54,605 bases of DNA from contig JAEWBT010000096.1 in NCBI GenBank assembly GCA_023391015.1, forward strand, positions 1-54,605. Direction: 5' to 3'. Positions within the stretch are counted from its first letter, which is position 1; every line of letters starts with the position of its first letter. The position numbers and the translations under genes were made by a program. The DNA comes from Bacteroidota bacterium (GTDB lineage: Bacteria > Bacteroidota > Bacteroidia > Chitinophagales > Chitinophagaceae). Under the pieces are notes generated by a model. That model searched no databases. It saw only the letters and a list, made by a program, of their open reading frames with translations, and had not been told where the DNA came from. Below are positions 8,156-16,976 of the stretch, one piece after another.

Positions 8156-9244
8156 ATGAAAACCACGCCTTTTACTCAAAAGCACACCGCCCTCGGCGCG
8201 AAAATGGCCGAATTTGCCGGCTACAACATGCCGATTTCCTACTCCGGCATCAACGACGAACACCATACCGTCCGGAACAATGCGGGCGTTTTTGATGTGA
8301 GCCACATGGGTGAGTTTATTCTTTCCGGGCCGAAGGCGCTGGATCTTATTCAACGCATCACCAGCAACGACGCGTCTAAAATCACCAAAGGAAAAGCCCA
8401 GTATTCCTGCTTTCCCAACAAAGAAGGCGGCATTATCGACGACCTGATTATTTATTGCCTCGAAGAAAATGCCAAATACATGCTGGTGGTGAACGCCTCC
8501 AACATCCAGAAAGACTGGGCTTGGATTCAACAACACAACACCGAAGGCGTGGACATGGAAGACATCTCCGACCGCACCGCGCTGCTCGCCGTGCAGGGCC
8601 CCAATGCTACCAAGATTTTGCAGGAGCTGACCGATATTGACCTTGCCGGCATGAAGTACTACACCTTTGAAAAAGGCCGTTTCGCAGGTGTGGACAATGT
8701 GCTTATCAGCGCCACCGGCTACACCGGCTCGGGTGGGGTGGAAATTTATTTTGAAGATAAAGATGATAACGCAGAGAAAATCTGGACTGAAATCTTCCGC
8801 GTGGGCACGCCCAAAGGGCTGAAGCCCATTGGCCTCGCTGCCCGCGACACCCTGCGCCTCGAAAAAGGGTTCTGCCTCTACGGCAACGACATCGACGATA
8901 CCACCTCGCCGCTGGAAACCGGCCTGGGCTGGATTACCAAGTTCACCAAAGACTTCACCAACCGCGAAGCCCTCGAGGCCCAAAAAGCCGAAGGTGCCAA
9001 GCGCAAACTCGTGGGGCTGGAGATGGTGGACAAAGGCATTCCCCGCCACGGTTATAAAATCCAGAATGCCGAAGGGCAAGAAATCGGTTATATCACCAGC
9101 GGCACCCAAAGCCCCACACTCGGCAAGGCCATCGGCATGGCCATCCTCAGCAAAGACGCCGCAGCCGAGGGCACCGAAGTCTTCGTGGTTGTGCGCGACA
9201 AACCCCTGAAAGCAAAGGTGGTGAAGATGCCGTTTGTGAATTAA
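8156..9244 (+). CDS. gcvT: Aminomethyltransferase, glycine cleavage T-protein
   Basis: T-protein of the glycine cleavage system. It transfers the aminomethyl group from lipoylated GcvH to tetrahydrofolate, releasing ammonia and forming methylene-THF. The 362-residue product has the family length and its hallmarks: GVFDVSHMGEF near residue 50, LAVQGPNA, ISATGYTGSGGVEIYF, and AARDTLRLEKGFCLYGNDID. ATG at 8156 is chosen since MKTTPFTQKH begins the conserved region. An upstream TTG is unlikely. No gcvH or gcvP lies nearby. The gene has no TTCCGGAA copy and ends in a strong palindromic terminator. Confidence 0.97.
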   Translation: MKTTPFTQKHTALGAKMAEFAGYNMPISYSGINDEHHTVRNNAGVFDVSHMGEFILSGPKALDLIQRITSNDASKITKGKAQYSCFPNKEGGIIDDLIIYCLEENAKYMLVVNASNIQKDWAWIQQHNTEGVDMEDISDRTALLAVQGPNATKILQELTDIDLAGMKYYTFEKGRFAGVDNVLISATGYTGSGGVEIYFEDKDDNAEKIWTEIFRVGTPKGLKPIGLAARDTLRLEKGFCLYGNDIDDTTSPLETGLGWITKFTKDFTNREALEAQKAEGAKRKLVGLEMVDKGIPRHGYKIQNAEGQEIGYITSGTQSPTLGKAIGMAILSKDAAAEGTEVFVVVRDKPLKAKVVKMPFVN

Positions 9245-9268
9245 ATATCCATCTGACCGACACCTACC

Positions 9269-9296
9269 GTAGAGACAAGGCATGCCTTGTCTCTAC
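9269..9296. terminator. Perfect 28-nt palindrome acting as terminator (GTAGAGAC family)
   Basis: The stretch begins GTAGAGAC and ends GTCTCTAC and is perfectly self-complementary around GGCATGCC, followed by a run of T. It lies between convergent gcvT and the glycosyltransferase gene. Elements with the same outer arms recur near 21861 and 23303, so it is also a dispersed repeat. Confidence 0.8.
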
Positions 9297-9301
9297 TTTT
9301 T

Positions 9302-10069
9302 TTATGCGTCCCGCTGCTGCGCATACTGCCGGATTTTGGCATACTTCAACCGCGTGTAGAACGCCGAAAACTTACACACCAGATATCCGGAGTAACCGTC
9401 TAAGAAACCCAGTCTTAAAATATAATCCTGAAAAAAACGCCACTTCGGTGCGCCCCATACCTTCAGGATGCTGGCGTTCTTGCCCCGTGCCACGGCGGTC
9501 TTTGCGGCAATCTCGGTAAAGCCTTCTATCTGCCGGATATGGCCGGAAAGGGTGTAGAAACTATAGTGCAGCAAATCGCCTTTTAGTTTGCCGTAGCCGC
9601 TGCTGCTGTCGTGGAGCTGCCAGGATTCGTGCAGGTTTTCGCCCACCCATGCGCCCGTTCCTTTCCGGAAAAGCCGCACTTTTTCGTCCGGGTACCAGCC
9701 GCAATGCCGGATCCACTTGCCGCAATAATTGGTGAGCCGCGCAAAAGAATACGCATTGTGTTGCGGGGTGCTTTCTTTAAAATCCAGCAACGATTGCCGC
9801 AGCGCTTCCGAAGGTGCTTCGTCGGCATCCAGTGAAAGCACCCAGTGGTGCGTAGCCAGCGCCACTGCGTCGTTCTTTTGCGCTACATAGCCCGCAAACT
9901 TTTGCTGCACCACCCGCGCGCCAAACCGTTCTGCAATCGCCACCGTATCGTCCGTCGAAAAGCTGTCTAAAATCACTACTTCATCGGCAATGCCCGCCAC
10001 CGATTCCAGACAGCGCGCCAGGTTCCGGCTTTCGTTCAGGGTGATGATGACAACGGAAATGGAAAGCAT
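9302..10069 (-). CDS. Family 2 glycosyltransferase (WaaE/KdtX-like)
   Basis: Cytoplasmic or membrane-associated sugar transferase of 255 residues. The GT2 N-terminus ISVVIITLNESRNLARCLES is followed by VVILDSFSTDDT, the metal-binding LSLDADE (DxD-type), and GENLHESWQL. This set matches the WaaE/KdtX-like group that decorates the LPS inner core, often listed as a glucosyltransferase of LPS core biosynthesis. Sugar donor and acceptor cannot be read from sequence. A lipid A-core gene, kdtA, lies about 12 kb away. It is probably monocistronic and convergent to gcvT. Confidence 0.85.
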   Translation of the reverse strand: MLSISVVIITLNESRNLARCLESVAGIADEVVILDSFSTDDTVAIAERFGARVVQQKFAGYVAQKNDAVALATHHWVLSLDADEAPSEALRQSLLDFKESTPQHNAYSFARLTNYCGKWIRHCGWYPDEKVRLFRKGTGAWVGENLHESWQLHDSSSGYGKLKGDLLHYSFYTLSGHIRQIEGFTEIAAKTAVARGKNASILKVWGAPKWRFFQDYILRLGFLDGYSGYLVCKFSAFYTRLKYAKIRQYAQQRDA

Positions 10070-10106
10070 GTTTCATGTTTTATGTTTCATGTGTCATGTT
10101 TCATGA
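10070..10106. repeat. Short tandem repeat of ATGTTTC type
   Basis: Degenerate direct copies of the heptamer CATGTTT / TTTCATG lie directly upstream of the glycosyltransferase start (read on the minus strand). They include the palindrome TGTTTCATGAAACA. The rest of the gap up to 10214 holds short repeats of CGCAGAT and TTGAGC but no gene. Confidence 0.6.
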
Positions 10107-10214
10107 AACAGGGTTTGGGGGGTTGGTTTAGACGAGATTTTCCCCGCAGATTGGCGCAGATAGCTACAATAAAAAATATCCATTGAGCTATTGAGCCATT
10201 TTCAAATTGAGAAA

Positions 10215-11114
10215 TTATTCCACCACCGCCTCTACCGTATAGCCTGCTTTGCGCAGCAATTCCAACACGCCGCCAGTGCCCGGCAGGTGGCCCGCGCCCA
10301 CGGCAAAGAAGGTTTGGTGAGATTTCATATAACCGGCCATCCGGTCAATCCAGCGTGCGTTGCGGTCGTCCAGCATAATGGCGCGGTCGCCCGATTGCAG
10401 GGTAGGGGAGATGCCCATCAAAGAATCCAGCCGCGTCAGGTTTTGGGTTTTGTAGGCCGCTACCAGGTTGCTGAATTCATCGTCGCTGCCGGCGTCTTGA
10501 TGATCCACCACGGCCATCACCTGTTTCACAATCGTGTCTGCGGGAATGCTGTTCAGCACTTCCAGTTGCTCGGCCACCGGCTCCAGCCCCAGGATTTCCT
10601 TCGGCGTTTTGCCGGATTTGGCCTTTTCCATCAACACTATTTCGTAGGAAAGCGTAGAGTCGCAGGCCCCTGCCCGCACCGATACCAGCGACAAGAGCAT
10701 AGCCGGTTTCATCATGTTGAGCAATTCCAGCCCCATGCCATTTTCCTTTTTCATCCACGCGTCGAGGCGCTGGTATTCTTCCGGCGTAAAATAATCGCGC
10801 AGCGTTTTGCCGTCGGTGCTCATCAGGCCTGCAGCAGCGGCAAAGGTGGTGGCCGGGTCGTCGAGGTCCATTTCCATACATACCTTTTCTGATGCGGCAA
10901 ACGCTTTTTGCATGGCATTGGTCCACACAAAATCGTCTTTGCAAATCATGTGAATCGTGCCGAAAACATACGACGGCTTGGCCAGCCCGTTTCCGGAAAT
11001 CTTCCACAAAAGGCTATTGGCCCGTGGGTCTTTCACCGCCGTCTCGGCCCTGGAGGCGCGGGAGCAGGACAGCACGCTCAGCAGGGTCAGGGCAAAAAGA
11101 AATCGCATCATCAT
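10215..11114 (-). CDS. TraB/GumN family lipoprotein
   Basis: A 299-residue member of the TraB/GumN (TIKI-like) family. A lipoprotein signal ends in LLSVLSC, so the protein is probably anchored in the periplasm. Family marks are SYVFGTIHM shortly after the signal, EKVCMEMDLDDP, the central ERxxxM-like helical stretch, and FFAVGAGHLPGTGGVLELL near the C-terminus. The GxxH and GAGHLPG His residues are the putative metal/active-site positions of this metalloprotease-like fold. Its substrate is unknown. Three consecutive ATG codons (11114, 11111, 11108) could start it. It lies downstream of a long repeat array. Confidence 0.85.
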   Translation of the reverse strand: MMMRFLFALTLLSVLSCSRASRAETAVKDPRANSLLWKISGNGLAKPSYVFGTIHMICKDDFVWTNAMQKAFAASEKVCMEMDLDDPATTFAAAAGLMSTDGKTLRDYFTPEEYQRLDAWMKKENGMGLELLNMMKPAMLLSLVSVRAGACDSTLSYEIVLMEKAKSGKTPKEILGLEPVAEQLEVLNSIPADTIVKQVMAVVDHQDAGSDDEFSNLVAAYKTQNLTRLDSLMGISPTLQSGDRAIMLDDRNARWIDRMAGYMKSHQTFFAVGAGHLPGTGGVLELLRKAGYTVEAVVE

Positions 11115-11215
11115 GTTATGAAGTTAGGAAGGATTGGGCCAGTGAGGCGTCCTCCGGCTGCCAAAGTTCCGGAAAGAATGCCTGCGCCTCCAAAGCCGGT
11201 TGCAGAAAAGACCGG

Positions 11216-11425
11216 GAAAAGGGTACGGGCCCGTCCCCCAACCGGGGGATGAGCCCATACCCGCCTACGGGCCTATCCCCCAATTACGTGTTGCATCCAT
11301 ACTCGCCTACAGGCCTGTCCCCTAACCAGGGGATGCATCCGTACCCGCCTACGGGCTCATCCCCTGATTGCGTGTTGAGTCCGTACCCGCCTACGGGCAT
11401 GTCCCCGCGTTAGGGGATGGGCCCG
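11216..11425. repeat. 42-nt tandem array with alternating unit types
   Basis: Units beginning TACCCGCCTACGGGC start at 11258, 11300 (variant TACTCGCC), 11342 and 11384, exactly 42 nt apart, preceded by a partial unit from about 11216. Two unit types alternate. One type has a C4-5...G4-5 mini-hairpin (CCCCTAACCAGGGG type) and the other has CAATTACGTGTTG or TGATTGCGTGTTG at the same place, so the order is A-B-A-B-A with an 84-nt higher period. Each unit also holds CCCG/CGGG arms. The array fills most of the 363-base gap between the ZIP gene and the TraB/GumN gene, both on the minus strand. One plus frame is open through it but has no credible start. Confidence 0.85.
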
Positions 11426-11477
11426 TACTCTTTTCCGGGAAGGCTCCTGTGTTTCCGGGGGGCTCAAAAAGCCTTTT

Positions 11478-12206
11478 TTAATGCAGCAGCAGTGTGGCCA
11501 GTGCCACGGCCAGCCCCAAGGCAATGGCCAGTACCTTCCGTACGTTCAGGTGGTGGTTTTGCGTGCCGCTTTCGTAGAAAATAGTGGTGGAAATATGCAG
11601 AAATGCCCCCGCCACAATGGGGATGACATAGGCCGTGGCCTGCGCCATCGCCTGATACTGCGTGCCCAGGGAGTGGGCCAGCGTGCCGGCCAGCGGGGTC
11701 ACGGCGGCAAAAAGCACAATGGCGAGCCAGCCCCTGGCCCGCCCCCAGGCTGCCCGCGCCAGCATGGTTACAATCATGGCCTCTGGCAGCTTGTGGGCCG
11801 CCACCGCCAGGTACAGCGAGGGCGAAGTGCCCGCCTGCCGGTAATTAAAGCCCAGCGGCAGCCCTTCCATCACCGCGTGCAGCACCAGCCCGCCAATAAT
11901 GCCCACAACAGCGCCCTTGGGGGTGCCTTCGTGAGGCGTGTGGTGGTGGCCGTGTTCGGCGCCGTGTGTGAGGCGTTGGATAAACAGTTGCAGGAAAAAG
12001 CCGCCCAGCGTCAGCAAGCCCGCTTCGTGGCCCAGCTCCTCCATGCTCTCCGGCAAGAGGTGTAGCAGGGTCATGCCCAGCAGGAACGAGCCGCTAAACG
12101 CCAGAATGCCATGCATGTTGCGCTCCGAAACCGGCACCCCCCAAAGCGGCACCGAGCCGCCCAGAACGGTGAAGAGAAATAAGAGAAAGTTGGAGAAATG
12201 ATACAT
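11478..12206 (-). CDS. ZIP family metal transporter
   Basis: Inner-membrane transporter of 242 residues expected to import zinc or other divalent metals. It shows seven to eight hydrophobic segments, a His-rich cytosolic loop HGAEHGHHHTPHEG at about residues 83-96, and the two metal-site helices HAVMEGLPLGF and AAHKLPEAMIV, which carry the His/Glu ligands of the ZIP family. Length is typical of the short bacterial ZIPs. A TAGCTTTA box read on the minus strand (12243-12250) may be its -7 element. It is followed by the 42-nt repeat array and then the TraB/GumN gene. Confidence 0.88.
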   Translation of the reverse strand: MYHFSNFLLFLFTVLGGSVPLWGVPVSERNMHGILAFSGSFLLGMTLLHLLPESMEELGHEAGLLTLGGFFLQLFIQRLTHGAEHGHHHTPHEGTPKGAVVGIIGGLVLHAVMEGLPLGFNYRQAGTSPSLYLAVAAHKLPEAMIVTMLARAAWGRARGWLAIVLFAAVTPLAGTLAHSLGTQYQAMAQATAYVIPIVAGAFLHISTTIFYESGTQNHHLNVRKVLAIALGLAVALATLLLH

Positions 12207-12353
12207 GAAAAGCGCAACCCGGCCCTGCCGGACAAACGGCGGTAAAGCTAAAACGAAAAAGGTTTTTTTGGGGCAGGGAAGAAAATGCTGGCACTTTCTT
12301 TGGGAAAGGTTTTGGAGAAGGAATGTCCCTTAGTTTTCTAAAATAGCCTGCTT

Positions 12354-12926
12354 ATGAGTACCGGATACATCCCTGACCCCACAGCCCTGCGCGCCGGAAA
12401 GCTCTTGATTGCGGAGCCTTTCATGCCCGACCCGAACTTCTTCCGCACCGTTATCCTGCTGTGCGAACACAGCGAAGAAGGCACGGTTGGATTTGTGATG
12501 AACCGCCCAACGGATTTAGTTATCGGCAAGATTTTCCCCGAATCCGAAATGGCCTCGCTCGGCGTGTATCAGGGCGGGCCGGTGCAGCTTGATACCATTT
12601 GCATCCTGCAACGCACCGAGGCCTCCGAGACCGGCCACGAAGTAATGCCGGGCATTTATTGGGGCAGTGCGTTTGAAAGCCTGGAAGAAGAAATCTCCGC
12701 TGGCGTCAAAACCCTGGCCGATGTGCAGTTTTACCTGGGTTATTCCGGCTGGGGCGAGGGGCAACTGGTAGCGGAGTTGCAATCCGGCAACTGGCTCGTC
12801 GCCGACGCCACCGCCGAGCTCATCTTCGAAACACCCCGCGAAGACCTTTGGCGCACCGCGCTGGAAACGCTCGGTGATGGTTATAAGAACCTCGCAAACC
12901 TGCCGCCCGACCCGCAGTTGAATTAG
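12354..12926 (+). CDS. yqgE: YqgE/AlgH family protein (UPF0301)
   Basis: A 190-residue cytoplasmic protein of the YqgE/AlgH family. It carries the conserved start GKLLIAEPFMPDPNFFRTVILLCEH, of which the core PDPNFFRTVILL is diagnostic, then GTVGFVMNRPT, YQGGPVQLDTICILQ, and YSGWGEGQLVAEL. The biochemical role of this family is not settled and I assign none. ATG at 12354 begins eleven residues before the conserved block. It is transcribed toward the FMN reductase gene, about 110 bases apart with a TTTCCGGAAA between them. Confidence 0.9.
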   Translation: MSTGYIPDPTALRAGKLLIAEPFMPDPNFFRTVILLCEHSEEGTVGFVMNRPTDLVIGKIFPESEMASLGVYQGGPVQLDTICILQRTEASETGHEVMPGIYWGSAFESLEEEISAGVKTLADVQFYLGYSGWGEGQLVAELQSGNWLVADATAELIFETPREDLWRTALETLGDGYKNLANLPPDPQLN

Positions 12927-13034
12927 GAAGGGTGCGGACAGGATTTTCCCGGAAATACACCCTTCTTTTCCGGAAATCTTTTGGCACATGTTTTCTGTTG
13001 GAGAAGCAAACCTCCTTTTTAAAATCATAAAGCA

Positions 13035-13589
13035 ATGCAGAAGAAAAAAGTGGCCGTCCTGGTGGGCAGCCTGCGCAAAGGCTCCTACAACCGGAAGATG
13101 GCCAAAGCCATGACGGCCCTGGCCCCCGATTCGCTGGAAATGCAAATTGTGGAGATCGGCGACCTGCCGATGTTTAACGAAGACCTGGAAGACACCCCAC
13201 CGGAATCCTGGACGCGCTTCCGCAAAGAAATTGCCGATTCGGATGCGGTTTTGTTTTTTACTCCGGAGTATAACCGCGCCCTGCCCGCCGCCTTGAAAAA
13301 CGCGCTGGATGTAGGCTCCCGGCCCTACGGCCAAAGCGTGTGGAACGAAAAGCCGGGTGGTGTGGTGAGCGTTTCCATCAGTGCGCTCGGCGGCTTTGGG
13401 GCCAATCACAACCTGCGCCAGTGCGCCGTTTTTCTGAACATCCCGATGATGCAGCAGCCCGAAGCCTACATCGGCAAGGCTGCCGAAATCTTCGACGAAA
13501 ACGGCCATATCAAAAGCGAAGACACCCAAAAATTTGCCCAGCATTTCATCGACGCCTACGCCCGCTGGGTGAAAGCCCACACGTCGTAA
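13035..13589 (+). CDS. NADPH-dependent FMN reductase family protein
   Basis: A 184-residue flavodoxin-fold oxidoreductase of the NADPH-dependent FMN reductase family (ChrR/YieF/azoreductase-like). The FMN phosphate loop is GSLRKGSYNRKMAKAM near the N-terminus, followed by FFTPEYNRALPAALKNALD, the classic second FMN contact, and VSVSISALGGFGANHNLRQ. It probably reduces quinones, metals or azo compounds using NAD(P)H. The substrate cannot be told. The next gene, a PPOX-fold flavoprotein, is about 105 bases downstream, so the pair may be linked in redox stress. Confidence 0.9.
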   Translation: MQKKKVAVLVGSLRKGSYNRKMAKAMTALAPDSLEMQIVEIGDLPMFNEDLEDTPPESWTRFRKEIADSDAVLFFTPEYNRALPAALKNALDVGSRPYGQSVWNEKPGGVVSVSISALGGFGANHNLRQCAVFLNIPMMQQPEAYIGKAAEIFDENGHIKSEDTQKFAQHFIDAYARWVKAHTS

Positions 13590-13695
13590 GGAAAATTCTT
13601 TTTTTATCCCTAAATAAGTCGCAGGTTCCAACGCGCGAAGCGCTCCAACGTTTCCAACGCGCAGCTTCAACGCCACCGGCTCCAACCCCATTACC

Positions 13696-14235
13696 ATGGA
13701 TTCCATCAACAAAAATCAACCTGAGCAGAACCACAAAGACCTTTCCGGAAAAGAAGCCGGCGAGAAAATGCACGAGCTGATTAAAAAGGCCGGCGTGTGT
13801 TTTTTCTGCACTGCCTCCGCCAATTCTAACCCAGAAGCCTCCCGGCCCATGTCGGTGCAAAAAGTGGATGAAGACGGCACGTGCTGGTTCCTCAGCGCCT
13901 CCGATAGCCACAAAAACAGCGATATTGCCAGTGATGCGCATGTACGCCTGTATTTCCAGGGCTCTTCCCACTCCGATTTTCTGGTCGTGTTTGGCCTCGC
14001 TTCCATTTCCCGCGATAAAGAGAAAATTAAAGAGTTGTGGGAGCCAATATTGAAAACCTGGTTCACCGAAGGGGTGGACGACCCGCGCATTACCGTGATT
14101 GCCGTGAAGCCACAAACCGGTTATTATTGGGATACCAAGCACGGCGAGATGGTTGCCTTTGCCAAGCAAATGATTGGCGCTGTGGTGGGCAAAACGCTGG
14201 ATGATTCCATTGAAGGAAATCTGAAGTTGGATTAA
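13696..14235 (+). CDS. Pyridoxamine 5'-phosphate oxidase-fold (general stress protein 26-like)
   Basis: A 179-residue protein of the split-barrel FMN-binding fold related to pyridoxamine 5'-phosphate oxidase. The sequence runs CFFCTASANSNPEASRPMSVQKVDEDGTCWFLSASDSHKN in several short conserved blocks, then VRLYFQGSSHSDFLVVFGLASI and LWEPILKTWFTEG, the last typical of the general stress protein 26 group. It likely binds FMN or F420-like cofactor. It is not expected to be the vitamin B6 enzyme PdxH. Between it and the preceding gene lie degenerate CCAACG repeats (13620-13685). Confidence 0.85.
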   Translation: MDSINKNQPEQNHKDLSGKEAGEKMHELIKKAGVCFFCTASANSNPEASRPMSVQKVDEDGTCWFLSASDSHKNSDIASDAHVRLYFQGSSHSDFLVVFGLASISRDKEKIKELWEPILKTWFTEGVDDPRITVIAVKPQTGYYWDTKHGEMVAFAKQMIGAVVGKTLDDSIEGNLKLD

Positions 14236-14330
14236 GATATCTTCTGAAGCCATCTTCCCAAACCCTATTTTAGCAGGCACTGGTAAAGGGCCTGCTATTT
14301 TATTTAGAATTTTTTCTCCTCCAAACACCT

Positions 14331-15176
14331 TTGCTTCAACACTTCCGGATACCCTTTTCGTTTCTGCTGATGCCGGTTTTCCTGCTGGCCCTGGCAACGG
14401 TTCCGGAGGTGCAACTCTTTCCGGCAGTGCTTTCGTTTGCGATTCTGCACTTACTGGTGTACCCATCCAGCAACGCCTACAACAGCCTGCAGGATAGAGA
14501 TACTGGCCCGATTGGCGGCATTGAAACGCCCGGCGAAGTGCCCGCTTCGGTGGGGTGGATCACGCTGCTGGTAGATGCCCTGGCCGTCGGCCTTTCATTG
14601 GTAATCAGCCCGCTTTTTGCCGGGTGTGTTGCGCTCTACATCGTTCTTTCCCGCCTCTACAGCTACCGGGGCGTGCGCCTGAAAAAGCATCCGATCCTAG
14701 GCTACCTCACCGTTACCCTTTCGCAGGGCGCGCTCGTTTATTTTGCATCCTACATGGCGATTTCCGGAAAAGAAAGTGCACCTGTTTTCGGACTTGTAGT
14801 CAGCACCCTGCTCCTCGGCGCTTTCTACCCCATCACCCAAATCTACCAACACGAGCAAGACCGGAACGACGGCGTCAAAACCCTTTCGGCGGCGCTCGGC
14901 GTGCGCGGAACGTTTGTGTATTGCGCGGCGCTCTATCTCGTTTCGTTCCTGCTTTTGGGATATTGGTTTTATACCGAAGGCCGGGGAACGCATTTTCTTT
15001 TGTTGCTGGCACTGTTTTCGCCAGTATTATATTGGTTTTTGCGGTGGGCACGGCAGTGTTTTCAAAATCCGCTTCTGGCTGATTACTGCCACACGATGCG
15101 CATGAGCTGGCGCGCCGCCGTCTGCACCAACTGCGCTTTTTTTCTGCTTTCTATCCTTCCTTCCAGTTTTGGCTAA
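14331..15176 (+). CDS. UbiA family prenyltransferase
   Basis: A 281-residue polytopic membrane protein of the UbiA superfamily, which attaches isoprenoid chains to aromatic or other acceptors. The first Asp-rich motif is NAYNSLQDRDTGP at about residues 48-60 and the second is YQHEQDRNDGVKTLS at about 182-196. Eight to nine hydrophobic helices surround them. The start is a TTG at 14331, chosen because HFRIPFSFLLMPVFLLA fits the family N-terminus. ATG at 14370 is the alternative. It overlaps by 8 bases the type III polyketide synthase gene and is the first gene of a coupled four-gene cluster, so the acceptor is plausibly that enzyme's product. Confidence 0.85.
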   Translation: MLQHFRIPFSFLLMPVFLLALATVPEVQLFPAVLSFAILHLLVYPSSNAYNSLQDRDTGPIGGIETPGEVPASVGWITLLVDALAVGLSLVISPLFAGCVALYIVLSRLYSYRGVRLKKHPILGYLTVTLSQGALVYFASYMAISGKESAPVFGLVVSTLLLGAFYPITQIYQHEQDRNDGVKTLSAALGVRGTFVYCAALYLVSFLLLGYWFYTEGRGTHFLLLLALFSPVLYWFLRWARQCFQNPLLADYCHTMRMSWRAAVCTNCAFFLLSILPSSFG

Positions 15177-16260
15177 AATTATCTCAGTAGGCACCGCACT
15201 TCCGGAATACGCCATTCCGCAAGAGGATATTCTGCACTTTATGCAGGATGCCTACGGTATTGCCGGAACGCCCGAAGGCCGCAAGCTGCGTTTCCTCTAC
15301 CATCAAAGCGGTATTGACCAGCGCCACAGCGTGCTGCCCGATTTCCTGCCCGAGCATCCGGAAAAAGGCACCTTTTTTGAAGCTGCCGGCGGCTGTCCAG
15401 GCCTTGAAAGCCGCATGGAGCGCTACCTGGAAAAAGCCCCCGACCTAACCGTTGCTGCCGCGCAAAACTGCCTTCAAACTGCCGGTCTGGAAGCGTCAGA
15501 CATCACCCATTTTATCACCGTGAGCTGCACCGGTCTCAGCGCCCCCGGTCTGGAACTAATGGCGATGGAAAAGCTCGGCATCCGCCCCAACGCGCACCGG
15601 ACGGCGGTGAATTTCATGGGCTGTTACGCCGCCATTCATGGCCTAAAAATGGCCGCCGCCTTCGCTGATGCCGACCCAACCGCTAAAGTCCTAATTGTTT
15701 GCACCGAGTTGTGCACACTGCATTTTCAAAACGCCTACGAAGCAGAAAGTGCGGTTTCGGCAGCCCTTTTTGGCGACGGCGCGTCGGCGGCTTTGATTAC
15801 CGGAAATGCTCACGCTGCCGATGGTTTTGTAGTTCAGGATTTCTATTCCGAGGTGCTGTGGCAGGGCCGGGAAGAAATGGCCTGGAACCTATCAGCAAAA
15901 GGATTTTTGATGCGCCTTTCCGGTTACGTGCCCGACCTGCTAGGTGCCGATATTGCTCCGTTGCTGGACCGCGCGCTGGAAAAAGCCAAAGCAACCCGTG
16001 ACCAAATCGGGCATTGGTGCATCCACCCCGGCGGCAAGCGCATCCTGGCAGCGCTGGAAAAAGGATTGCAACTGGCCAAAAGCGACCTTTCGCATTCCTA
16101 CGAGGTGCTGCGCCAGATCGGGAACATTTCCTCAGCCACGATTATTTTTGTGTTGAAAGAGATGTGGGCCGAAGCCTTGGCGGAAAAAGACAAAAAAGTG
16201 TTTGGCGTGGCGTTCGGCCCCGGGCTCACAATGGAAAGTTTTATCCTGCAACCGGCATGA
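15169..16260 (+). CDS. Type III polyketide synthase (chalcone/stilbene synthase family)
   Basis: Homodimeric ketosynthase of 363 residues that builds a polyketide from an acyl-CoA starter and malonyl-CoA and cyclises it to a phenolic or pyrone. The catalytic triad is intact: Cys152 in VNFMGCYAAIHG, His286 in GHWCIHPGGKRIL, and Asn319 in RQIGNISSAT. Family blocks FITVSCTGLSAPG and FGDGASAALI are clear. The start is a TTG at 15169 read as MAKIISVGTALPEY, overlapping the UbiA stop, so translation is coupled. The next gene overlaps by 4 bases. Bacterial relatives make alkylresorcinols or alkylpyrones; the precise product is inferred, not known. Confidence 0.92.
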   Translation: MAKIISVGTALPEYAIPQEDILHFMQDAYGIAGTPEGRKLRFLYHQSGIDQRHSVLPDFLPEHPEKGTFFEAAGGCPGLESRMERYLEKAPDLTVAAAQNCLQTAGLEASDITHFITVSCTGLSAPGLELMAMEKLGIRPNAHRTAVNFMGCYAAIHGLKMAAAFADADPTAKVLIVCTELCTLHFQNAYEAESAVSAALFGDGASAALITGNAHAADGFVVQDFYSEVLWQGREEMAWNLSAKGFLMRLSGYVPDLLGADIAPLLDRALEKAKATRDQIGHWCIHPGGKRILAALEKGLQLAKSDLSHSYEVLRQIGNISSATIIFVLKEMWAEALAEKDKKVFGVAFGPGLTMESFILQPA

Positions 16261-16976
16261 ACTGGGGCACACGCAGCAGCGAAGCAGAGTTGTTAGATGG
16301 CGACGGCATTCCCTTTAGCGATCTCGCCCAAAACCTGCGCGAACTGGACGTTATCAATACCCGGCTCGGCGGCCACCGCATCACCCTTCGGGGGTTAAAA
16401 GCATTGTTGCCTAAGGATTTTGGGGAAATTTTGCACGTGGCAGAAATCGGCTGTGGCGGTGGTGATAACCTGCGGGTTGTTGCTAATTTTTTAGAAAAAG
16501 AAGGCATTCCGTTTCGCCTGTCCGGCATTGATTTGAAAAGGGATTGCATTGACTACGCCCGTGCAAATTCCGGTATTCCAGCGCAGTCGGTAGCGTGGAT
16601 TTGCAGCGATTATCAGAAGGCGGATTTCGGAATTTCCGGAAAACCGCACATCGTTTTCTCGTCCCTGTTTTGCCACCATTTCAGTGAAGCTGCGCTCATC
16701 CATCAAATGCTTTGGATGCAGCAAAACAGCCAGTTGGGGTTTTTTATCAACGACCTGCACCGCCACCCGCTCGCTTACCATTCCATCAAAACCCTGACCC
16801 GCCTTTTCTCTAAAAGCTATCTTGTAAAAAACGATGCGCCGCTCTCGGTTTTACGGGCTTTTCGCCGGGCGGATTGGGGCCAGATTTTCCGGAAATCCGG
16901 GCTTTCACAACCTTTAATTCAATGGCGTTGGGCGTTTCGTTATCTTGTAATCTGGGGAAATGGCGCAGCACTTTGA
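16257..16976 (+). CDS. Class I SAM-dependent methyltransferase
   Basis: A 239-residue methyltransferase. Motif I is VAEIGCGGGDNLR at about residues 62-74, followed by an acidic motif LSGIDLKRDCIDYA and the later block DYQKADF...HIVFSSLFCHHFSE that ends the Rossmann fold. The ATG at 16257 overlaps the polyketide synthase stop as ATGA. The 3' end overlaps the FAD oxidoreductase gene by 17 bases. This context indicates methylation of the polyketide-derived phenol on oxygen or carbon. The acceptor atom cannot be read from sequence. Two TTTCCGGAAA copies lie inside (16634 and 16887). Confidence 0.87.
   Translation: MNWGTRSSEAELLDGDGIPFSDLAQNLRELDVINTRLGGHRITLRGLKALLPKDFGEILHVAEIGCGGGDNLRVVANFLEKEGIPFRLSGIDLKRDCIDYARANSGIPAQSVAWICSDYQKADFGISGKPHIVFSSLFCHHFSEAALIHQMLWMQQNSQLGFFINDLHRHPLAYHSIKTLTRLFSKSYLVKNDAPLSVLRAFRRADWGQIFRKSGLSQPLIQWRWAFRYLVIWGNGAAL

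Noticed and set aside
10892..11413. Plus-strand frame through the 42-nt array giving a YPPTGLSP-type repeat peptide
   Set aside because: The only starts lie inside the antisense TraB/GumN gene. The 42-nt unit keeps frame automatically. No independent sign of translation.
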